Source of the DNA: Ramlibacter sp.
Lineage (GTDB): Bacteria; Pseudomonadota; Gammaproteobacteria; Burkholderiales; Burkholderiaceae_C
Assembly (NCBI GenBank): GCA_025351615.1
Contig: JANXVP010000205.1
Span: forward strand, 1-17,346
Direction: 5' to 3'
DNA: 17,346 nucleotides
Shown here: positions 1 to 4,979 of the stretch, one piece after another
Position numbering within the stretch: position 1 is the stretch's first letter
Layout: the number at the start of each line of letters is the position of its first letter
Translations under genes and position numbers: made by a program
Notes under the pieces: generated by a model
Databases searched by the model: none
Told to the model about the DNA's origin: nothing
The model's input: only the letters and a program-made list of their open reading frames with translations

Positions 1-560
1 GCTTCAACGTGATGAGCGCCCAGACGATTGACAAGATTTCCGGCCTGGTGGCGGTGAATTCGCTGATGGCGATGGTTGGCGGGACACTGGCCGCCCTGCT
101 GTTCGGACGCAACGATCCGGGGTTCGTGCACAACGGCCCGCTGGCCGGCCTGGTTGCCGTTTGTGCCGGATCCGACGTGATGCACCCGGTCGGGGCCCTG
201 GCGGTCGGCGGCGTCGCGGGCGCTATGTTCGTGGTGATGTTCACACTCACCCAGAACAGATGGAAGATCGATGACGTCCTCGGCGTCTGGCCGCTGCACG
301 GCCTGTGCGGCGCCTGGGGCGGTATTGCCGCCGGAATCTTCGGCAGTCGGGCACTTGGCGGGATCGGCAATGTCAGTTTCGGCGCCCAGGTCATCGGGAC
401 GGCAATGGGCATCGGCTGGGCGCTGCTGGCCGGTTTCCTGGTCTACGGGCTGATCAAGTCAGTCACCGGGCTGCGGCTGTCGCAGGAGGAAGAATACGAA
501 GGGGCCGACTTCTCGATCCATCGAATCGGCGCCACGCCCGACCGCGAGGCGGACTGGTGA
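1..560 (+). CDS. amt: Ammonium transporter, Amt family (5'-truncated, C-terminal part)
   Basis: This is the C-terminal part of an inner-membrane ammonium channel; the gene starts upstream of the window. The frame is open from base 3 (codons F-N-V-M-S-A) and stops with TGA at 558-560. The fragment is strongly hydrophobic, with at least four or five apparent membrane segments. It carries the LHGLCG motif, whose His codon is at 297-299; in the family this is the second pore histidine of the twin-His pair. It ends in a hydrophilic tail with the EEEYEGADFSIH segment, matching the usual cytoplasmic tail of Amt proteins, which contacts the PII protein GlnK. Whether glnK lies upstream cannot be seen. 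No convincing terminator follows, only a T-run near 601-606. The family is clear; amt versus amtB naming is not resolved. Confidence 0.93.
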   Translation, partial: FNVMSAQTIDKISGLVAVNSLMAMVGGTLAALLFGRNDPGFVHNGPLAGLVAVCAGSDVMHPVGALAVGGVAGAMFVVMFTLTQNRWKIDDVLGVWPLHGLCGAWGGIAAGIFGSRALGGIGNVSFGAQVIGTAMGIGWALLAGFLVYGLIKSVTGLRLSQEEEYEGADFSIHRIGATPDREADW

Positions 561-629
561 TCCGATGCTGGCGCGAGGCGTTTTCAGCACAGATTCGCCA
601 TTTTTTACCCCATGCAGCCGGTTTTGGCC

Positions 630-635
630 CATAAT
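630..635 (+). promoter_or_regulatory. Candidate -10 element of the first RRM gene
   Basis: CATAAT lies in the context CCATAATGG, and the same 9-base string sits at the matching place before the second RRM gene (1326-1334). A predicted start about 7 nt downstream would place a small hairpin (642-665) at the very 5' end of the RNA. No good -35 hexamer is seen at 16-18 bp. The call rests mainly on conservation between the two leaders. Confidence 0.4.
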
Positions 636-641
636 GGCCCG

Positions 642-776
642 GTGCCGCGGTTTGATACCCGGCACAAAGTCTGCGGTGAATGGTCAGTTTCGCGTCTTCG
701 AAGTGAAGTTTTTCGGTTTGTGATTGCGTGTCGGACTCCCCATCGCTTCGTGCGTTTTTTTTTGATGATGGAGTCC
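642..776 (+). promoter_or_regulatory. Structured 5' leader of the first RRM gene, with Shine-Dalgarno-sequestering hairpin
   Basis: Three elements are seen in order. Stem P1 is GTGCCG (642-647) with CGGCAC (660-665). A box with core TGCGGTGA covers 672-695 and is shared with the second leader. Stem P2 is GGACTCC (733-739) with GGAGTCC (770-776), and can be lengthened by CATC (741-744) with GATG (764-767). The 3' arm of P2 contains the GGAG Shine-Dalgarno. The P2 loop holds nine T residues (755-763). Long leaders that mask the ribosome site are typical of temperature- or protein-controlled mRNAs, so the structure suggests translational control. The mechanism is inferred. Confidence 0.55.
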
Positions 777-780
777 AATG

Positions 781-1203
781 ATGGGCAACAAACTTTACGT
801 GGGGAACCTTCCCTACTCTTACCGCGACAGTGACATGGAGCAGGCTTTTGCTCAATACGGCACCGTGTCGAGCGCCAAGGTCATGATGGAACGTGACACC
901 GGCCGCTCCAAGGGCTTCGGCTTCGTCGAGATGAGCAACGATGCCGAGGCGCAAGCCGCAATCGCTGGCATGAACGGCCAGCAAATCGGTGGTCGTGGCC
1001 TCGTGGTCAACGAAGCCCGCCCGATGGAAGCCCGCGCTCCGCGTAGCGGCGGCTTCGGTGGTGGCGGCGGCGGCTACGGTGGTAGCGGCGGCGGCGGTTA
1101 CGGCGGCGGCGGCGGCGGCGGCGGCGGCACCGGCGGTGGCGGTGGCCGTAGCGGCGGTGGTGGCGGATATGGCGGCGGCGGCGGTGGCCGTAGCAGCTAC
1201 TGA
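781..1203 (+). CDS. Small RNA-binding protein: RRM domain plus glycine-rich tail (paralogue 1)
   Basis: A 140-residue cytoplasmic RNA-binding protein. One RRM covers residues 3-80, with RNP2 KLYVGN (4-9) and RNP1 KGFGFVEM (44-51) both intact, including the aromatic residues that stack on RNA. Residues 90-140 are almost pure glycine with scattered Tyr, Ser and Arg, ending RSSY. Similar single-RRM proteins in cyanobacteria and proteobacteria are often cold-induced, but the target RNA here is unknown. An ATG lies at 778 directly before the chosen ATG at 781. I prefer 781 because it leaves 7 nt after the GGAG and matches the N-terminus of paralogue 2 (8 nt after its GGAG). The gene has its own leader and terminator, so it is probably monocistronic. 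The GGC/GGT codon run (about 1050-1195) is prone to length change. Confidence 0.93.
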   Translation: MGNKLYVGNLPYSYRDSDMEQAFAQYGTVSSAKVMMERDTGRSKGFGFVEMSNDAEAQAAIAGMNGQQIGGRGLVVNEARPMEARAPRSGGFGGGGGGYGGSGGGGYGGGGGGGGGTGGGGGRSGGGGGYGGGGGGRSSY

Positions 1204-1230
1204 ACACTCACCTGTTTCCAGGTGACATTA

Positions 1231-1253
1231 AAGGGGCCCTCGGGCCCCTTTTT
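1231..1253 (+). terminator. Rho-independent terminator after the first RRM gene
   Basis: AAGGGGCCC (1231-1239) pairs with GGGCCCCTT (1242-1250) and is followed by a T-run (1249-1253). A second hairpin, CACCTG (1209-1214) with CAGGTG (1219-1224), lies between the stop codon and the terminator. Confidence 0.92.
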
Positions 1254-1326
1254 CGTTGTTGCGCCCATGGTTTCCCGACCTGCCGCAGCCCGGCTGTGCT
1301 CTTGCCGCAAACGCTGGGACCTGCGC

Positions 1327-1332
1327 CATAAT
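1327..1332 (+). promoter_or_regulatory. Candidate -10 element of the second RRM gene
   Basis: CATAAT in the context CCATAATGG is identical to the site upstream of the first RRM gene. A possible but poorly spaced -35, TTGCCG, lies at 1302-1307 (19-bp spacer). Transcription starting about 6 nt downstream would again put a hairpin (1338-1362) at the 5' end of the RNA. Confidence 0.42.
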
Positions 1333-1337
1333 GGTAT

Positions 1338-1457
1338 TGCGTGGGCGCAGTTTTTTCACGCAGGTTTGCGGTGATCAGGTCACTTTCCGCGTTGCTGGCT
1401 CGGTTGAATGCGCGCTCGGGACTCCATCGCTCAGGTCAACGTTTTTATAGGAGTCCC
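1338..1457 (+). promoter_or_regulatory. Structured 5' leader of the second RRM gene, with Shine-Dalgarno-sequestering hairpin
   Basis: The plan is the same as in the first leader. P1 is TGCGTG (1338-1343) with CACGCA (1357-1362), a different sequence but the same stem length, and it again has a T-rich loop. The conserved TGCGGTGA box covers 1367-1392. P2 is GGGACTCC (1418-1425) with GGAGTCCC (1450-1457), one base pair longer than in the first copy. The Shine-Dalgarno GGAG is in the 3' arm and the loop contains ATCGCT and a T5 run. The shared TCGGTT (1400-1405) before P2 also matches the first leader (713-718). Confidence 0.57.
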
Positions 1458-1461
1458 AGCC

Positions 1462-1887
1462 ATGGGCAGCAAACTGTACGTCGGCAATCTTCCGTATTCG
1501 GTGCAAGACAGCGATCTTCAGCAGTCATTCGGCCAGTTCGGGTCGGTCTCCAGCGCCAAGGTGATGATGGACCGCGAGACCGGCCGCTCCAAGGGCTTCG
1601 GCTTCGTGGAAATGGGCAGCGACGCGGAGGCGCAGGCGGCGATCAGCGGCATGAACGGCCAGCCGCTCGGCGGCCGCGCCATCGTGGTCAATGAAGCCCG
1701 GCCCATGGAAGCCCGGCCGCCGCGCAGCGGCGGCTTCGGCGGTGGAGGCGGCGGTGACGGCGGCGGCGGCGCAGGCGGTGGTGGTGGAGGCGGTCGGGAC
1801 GGCGGTTTCCGCAGCCCCTATGGCTCCGGTCCCCGCGGCGGCGGTCGGGACGGTGGTGGCGGTGGCGGCAGCCGCGGCGGCTACTGA
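1462..1887 (+). CDS. Small RNA-binding protein: RRM domain plus Gly/Arg-rich tail (paralogue 2)
   Basis: A 141-residue RRM protein, very similar to the upstream paralogue through residue 98. RNP2 KLYVGN (4-9) and RNP1 KGFGFVEM (44-51) are intact. Its tail is less purely glycine and carries Arg and Asp, with RGG-like pieces (PRGGGRDGG near 124-132, SRGGY at the end). This resembles RGG boxes, which in other proteins add low-specificity RNA contacts. The frame is open upstream to a possible ATG at 1408, but the ATG at 1462 is chosen: it follows GGAG by 8 nt, gives the MGSKLYVGNL start matching the paralogue, and lies just past the P2 hairpin. The upstream terminator and its own leader imply an independent transcript. 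It is probably the product of tandem duplication of the whole unit. Confidence 0.93.
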   Translation: MGSKLYVGNLPYSVQDSDLQQSFGQFGSVSSAKVMMDRETGRSKGFGFVEMGSDAEAQAAISGMNGQPLGGRAIVVNEARPMEARPPRSGGFGGGGGGDGGGGAGGGGGGGRDGGFRSPYGSGPRGGGRDGGGGGGSRGGY

Positions 1888-1905
1888 GTTCAGGTCCAGC
1901 CCCGG

Positions 1906-1932
1906 AAAAAAGGCTCCTGCGGGAGCCTTTTT
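1906..1932. terminator. Bidirectional terminator between the second RRM gene and the SDR gene
   Basis: AGGCTCC (1911-1917), loop TGCG, GGAGCCT (1922-1928). An A-run (1906-1911) precedes it and a T-run (1928-1932) follows, so it can end transcription from both convergent genes. It lies 18 nt after the RRM stop and 5 nt after the SDR stop. Confidence 0.92.
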
Positions 1933-1937
1933 GCTGG

Positions 1938-2714
1938 TCAGCGCTGCTCCTGCCGATGCTTGCGCGGCCGACCGGCCAGCATCTGGTCGAACAACGCAAT
2001 GGGCAGCAGCCGCAGCAATCTGGCCACGATTCCCATCTGCCAGGGGATCACCCGATAGCTGACGCCTGCTTCGATGGCGCGAAAGGCGCGGTCTGCAAAG
2101 TCCGGCGCCTTGATCAGAAAGGGCATTGGGTACCGGTTCTTGCGCGTGAGCGGCGTGTCGACGTACCCCGGGCAAAGCGTTACCACCCCCACGCCGCTGC
2201 CCCGCATTTCACCGCGCAGGCTCTCGCAATAGCTGATGACCGCCGCCTTGCTGGCGCAATAGGCACCGTGGCCCGGCAGGCCGCGGATGCCGGCGACGCT
2301 GGCCATGCCCACCAGCCGCCCGCTGCCGCGCAGCACCATGGGCGCAACGAAAGGATGAAACGTCGCGGCCAGCCCGACATTGTTGGTGGCGAAGGTCCGC
2401 GCCAGCACGTCGATGTCTCCGCGCACCGCGGTATCGATGCCGGCGCTGATCCCGGCGTTGGCGATCACCACATCCGGCAGTCCCTGACCTGCAATGCAGG
2501 CCAGGCCGGCCGCCACGATGCTGTCGGTGTCGGCGACATCGGCGCCATACACGGCATAGCGCTGCGGATCCAGGCCCTGCTCGCGGGCCCAACGCTCGAT
2601 CTCGCCCACCCGTCTTGCCACCAGCGCGAGTCGCCACCCCGCCTGGCCATAGCGCCAGGCCAGCGCCTGGCCGATTCCGCTCGAGGCGCCAGTGATGAAA
2701 ACAAGCGGGTCCAT
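1938..2714 (-). CDS. Short-chain dehydrogenase/reductase (SDR family)
   Basis: A classical SDR oxidoreductase of 258 residues. Numbering from the possible upstream GTG at 2723, the cofactor loop TGASSGIG is at 11-18 and NAG at 89-91. The catalytic set is Ser142 and Tyr155/Lys159 (YCASK), with Asn near 114-115. CPGYVDTPLT follows the active site. The substrate cannot be told from sequence; the C-terminus (IPWQMGIVARLLRLLP) has a hydrophobic stretch that may touch membrane. I chose the ATG at 2714 because GGTGG lies 5-6 nt upstream; the GTG at 2723 has no ribosome site. It starts within about 15 nt of the lptC stop, so it is probably the last gene of the kdsD-kdsC-lptC transcript, and it ends at a shared terminator. 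A role in the envelope is suggested only by position. Confidence 0.9.
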   Translation of the reverse strand: MDPLVFITGASSGIGQALAWRYGQAGWRLALVARRVGEIERWAREQGLDPQRYAVYGADVADTDSIVAAGLACIAGQGLPDVVIANAGISAGIDTAVRGDIDVLARTFATNNVGLAATFHPFVAPMVLRGSGRLVGMASVAGIRGLPGHGAYCASKAAVISYCESLRGEMRGSGVGVVTLCPGYVDTPLTRKNRYPMPFLIKAPDFADRAFRAIEAGVSYRVIPWQMGIVARLLRLLPIALFDQMLAGRPRKHRQEQR

Positions 2715-2728
2715 GCGATCCACCGGGC

Positions 2729-3337
2729 TTATGGTTTGGCAGCGGGAACCAGCAACCCGTGCACCCGCCCGCTCAGGTCCATCACGCGGGTCACGTTGTC
2801 AAAATCCATCCGGTCGCCGGTGAAGCGGTCGGTGCCCCGGACCAGCACCACAGGCTTGTGCGACTTCACCCGTTCCGTGGTGAGGAATGTGTGCAGGAAT
2901 TCGCCGCGAAATTCGAGCAGGGGCGTCGGGCGCCCGTCCGGGCCCCGGACCGGCGCCCGCGTGACAACCGCGTCGCCCAGCAGCTGCACCTCCGACCCGT
3001 CGGCATTGGACAACGCGCGGATGGCGGTCGCCACCGTCAGGTCGCCGCGTTCGTTGTAGGAGCGGATCCGCGGCTTGTCGATCTCCAGCGTGTCGGTGTC
3101 GGGGTAGTGTCGCCCCTCGGTGCCGAACACCTCGCTTTTGAGCCGGCCGGTCGCGTCGAAGGTCTTCACCGAAAAGACCCGCATGGTGTAATCCGGATCG
3201 TGTCGCGCCAGTCGCGGGGTGTTGGGCAGGCTGAAGCCCGGCGTATTGCGCGCCAGCCAATAGGTCCCCAGCGCCATCACTCCCATCAGGATGATCGGCA
3301 GGTAGATCGACAACTGGTCCCAGGCGCCCCAGACCAT
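2729..3337 (-). CDS. lptC: LPS export system periplasmic protein LptC
   Basis: A 202-residue bitopic inner-membrane protein, close to the roughly 190 residues of E. coli LptC. One N-terminal membrane segment (about 10-29, IYLPIILMGVMALGTYWLA) is followed by a periplasmic region. That region contains the YTMRVFSVKTFDATGRLKSEVFG stretch and beta-rich sequence typical of LptC, which takes LPS from the LptB2FG transporter and passes it to LptA. The start is uncertain. ATG 3337 is chosen, with AAGG 8 nt upstream. A TTG at 3382 overlaps the kdsC stop (TTGA), has GGAG 8 nt upstream, and would add 15 residues before the membrane segment. It follows kdsC closely or overlaps it. lptA and lptB, which often follow, are absent here; an SDR gene takes that place. 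The family call rests on architecture and neighbours. Confidence 0.87.
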   Translation of the reverse strand: MVWGAWDQLSIYLPIILMGVMALGTYWLARNTPGFSLPNTPRLARHDPDYTMRVFSVKTFDATGRLKSEVFGTEGRHYPDTDTLEIDKPRIRSYNERGDLTVATAIRALSNADGSEVQLLGDAVVTRAPVRGPDGRPTPLLEFRGEFLHTFLTTERVKSHKPVVLVRGTDRFTGDRMDFDNVTRVMDLSGRVHGLLVPAAKP

Positions 3338-3378
3338 GGCGAGCGCCTTGCGCGACGGCGAAGCGGGCAACGCGGCGC

Positions 3379-3918
3379 TCAAGCGTAAGTCTCCAGCAAG
3401 CCGGCGTAACGCCCGCTCGCCACCAGCAGCAGGTCGCAGAATTCGCGCGCCGCACCATGGCCACCGGCCGCGGCGGTGACATGATGCGCAACGGCCCTGA
3501 CCTCCGGGTGCGCATTGGCGGGGGCGCCCGCGAACCTGCACCGCCGCAGCACCGCCAGGTCCGGCCAATCGTCCCCGATGCCGGCAGCCTGCGACCAGTC
3601 CAGCGCCAGCGCGGACAGGGTCGCCTCGGCGGCGGCCAGCTTGGCTTCGGTGCCGTAGTGCACGTGGTCGATGCCGAGCGCCGCCAGCCGGCTGCGCAAG
3701 GGCGCCGAATCGCGGCCGGTGATCACGGCTGGCGTGATGCCGGCGCACTGCAGCAGCTTCAGACCGAGTCCGTCCAGGATGTTGAAGCGCTTGAGGCTTT
3801 CGCCCTGCTCCGACAGGTACAGGCCGCCATCGGTGAGGACGCCATCGACATCGAAGAAAGCGACACGCACACCCTGGGCCTGGAGCAGCAGCTCGGGCGG
3901 GAAGTTCAGTGCCGGCAC
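3379..3918 (-). CDS. kdsC: 3-deoxy-D-manno-octulosonate-8-phosphate phosphatase KdsC
   Basis: A cytoplasmic HAD-superfamily phosphatase of 179 residues (E. coli KdsC has 188). It hydrolyses Kdo-8-phosphate to Kdo, for LPS inner core. All four HAD motifs are visible: FFDVDGVLTD with nucleophile Asp23 and Asp25, TGRDS (67-71), Lys93, and GIGDDWPDL with Asp116-Asp117. There is no cap domain, as in the C0-type tetrameric KdsC group. The start is GTG at 3918, which overlaps the kdsD stop by one base (TAGTG) and has AAGGTG about 5 nt upstream, so translation is probably coupled. An upstream ATG (3966) would reach into kdsD and is unlikely. Its place between kdsD and lptC fits the Kdo/LPS role. Confidence 0.95.
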   Translation of the reverse strand: MPALNFPPELLLQAQGVRVAFFDVDGVLTDGGLYLSEQGESLKRFNILDGLGLKLLQCAGITPAVITGRDSAPLRSRLAALGIDHVHYGTEAKLAAAEATLSALALDWSQAAGIGDDWPDLAVLRRCRFAGAPANAHPEVRAVAHHVTAAAGGHGAAREFCDLLLVASGRYAGLLETYA

Positions 3919-4934
3919 TAGATCACCTTGGCGCGCATCAGGTCGTTGCTGTTGACCGCGCCGCACAGGCGGCCTTCCACATCGAGCACCAGCACGCTGG
4001 TGATGCGGTGCTTTTCCATCAGTTCGGCCGCTTCGACGGCGAGCGCATCGTCACGGATGGTGCGCGGTTGGGGAAACATCACTTCGCGCGCGGTCACCCC
4101 GCGCAGGTCCACCCCTTGCGCGACCAGCCGGCGCAGGTCGCCGTCGGTGAAGATACCGAGCACCCGGTTGTCGCCATCGACCACCGCCGAAGCGCCCAGC
4201 CCCTTCGCGCTCATTTCGCGCATCAACGCCGGGAACGCAGTGTCCGGTCCGACCCGCGGCACGGCGTCGCCGGTGCGCATCACGTCACCCAGGTGGGTGA
4301 GCAGCTTGCGTCCGAGAGCGCCGCCCGGATGGGAGCGGGCAAAGTCTTCGGTGCGAAAACCGCGTGCGTCCAGCAGCGCCACGGCCAGCGCATCGCCCAG
4401 CGCAAGCTGCGCGGTGGTGCTAGCAGTGGGCGCGAGGTTCAACGGGCAGGCTTCCTTCTCCACGCCGCTGTCCAGCACCACGTCGGCGTGCCTGGCCAGT
4501 GTTGACATGGCGTTGCCGGTCATGGCGACCATCGGAACGCCCAGTCGCTTGAGCACCGGCAGGATGACGGTGATCTCCTCGCTTTCGCCGCCATTGGAGA
4601 TTGCCAGCACGAGATCCACCGGCTTGATCATCCCCAGGTCGCCGTGGCTGGCTTCGGCCGGGTGCACGAACATCGCCGGCGTCCCGGTCGATGCCAGCGT
4701 TGCCGCCACCTTGCGGCCGATGTGCCCGCTCTTGCCCATGCCCATCACGACCACGCGACCACGAACCTCCATCATCATCTGGACCGCGCGGGCGAACGCG
4801 CCGTCGGTGCGAGCCTTCAGGCCAAGAACGGCGGCAGCTTCGATCTCGAAGGTCTCGTGCGCCAGGCGCAGGGCGCGGGCGGCGTCGAAGGGCTTGTCCT
4901 GCGCTTCGCGCACGGCGTCTGCCGAAGTGATCAT
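3918..4934 (-). CDS. kdsD: Arabinose-5-phosphate isomerase KdsD/KpsF (SIS + two CBS domains)
   Basis: Converts ribulose-5-phosphate to arabinose-5-phosphate, the first committed precursor of Kdo. It has 338 residues; E. coli KdsD has 328. The SIS sugar-isomerase domain (about 45-190) holds GMGKSGHIGRK (65-74), HPAEASHGDLG (91-101) and SNGGESEE (113-120). HPGGALGRKL (202-211) links to a tandem CBS pair (about 217-275 and 282-336). In this family the Lys of the MGKSG loop and the His of HPGG are important for activity, and both are present. It is the first gene of the run kdsD-kdsC-lptC-SDR, with the kdsC start overlapping its stop. The start ATG 4934 is divergent from the antiporter gene with 45 bp between them; no strong ribosome site is seen. 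KpsF and GutQ are paralogous names, and the kdsC neighbour favours kdsD. Confidence 0.95.
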   Translation of the reverse strand: MITSADAVREAQDKPFDAARALRLAHETFEIEAAAVLGLKARTDGAFARAVQMMMEVRGRVVVMGMGKSGHIGRKVAATLASTGTPAMFVHPAEASHGDLGMIKPVDLVLAISNGGESEEITVILPVLKRLGVPMVAMTGNAMSTLARHADVVLDSGVEKEACPLNLAPTASTTAQLALGDALAVALLDARGFRTEDFARSHPGGALGRKLLTHLGDVMRTGDAVPRVGPDTAFPALMREMSAKGLGASAVVDGDNRVLGIFTDGDLRRLVAQGVDLRGVTAREVMFPQPRTIRDDALAVEAAELMEKHRITSVLVLDVEGRLCGAVNSNDLMRAKVI

Positions 4935-4979
4935 CCGCCGATTCTATGGCCGGCCCGCAGCGCAGGCTAGCATCGGGGC

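Noticed and set aside
571..606. A terminator after the ammonium transporter gene
   Set aside because: There is a T6 run, but only a four-base stem can be drawn (GGCG with CGCC), which is too weak to support.
1050..1195. Tandem GGC/GGT repeats as a CRISPR array or minisatellite
   Set aside because: They are glycine codons in the tail of an RRM protein; there are no constant repeats with unique spacers.
1408..1461. An 18-residue N-terminal extension of the second RRM protein
   Set aside because: It would start inside the leader, before the hairpin and the GGAG site, and the paralogue has no such extension.
3919..3966. An upstream ATG start for kdsC
   Set aside because: It would overlap kdsD by 16 codons; the GTG at 3918 overlaps the kdsD stop by one base, has a ribosome site and gives the normal protein length.
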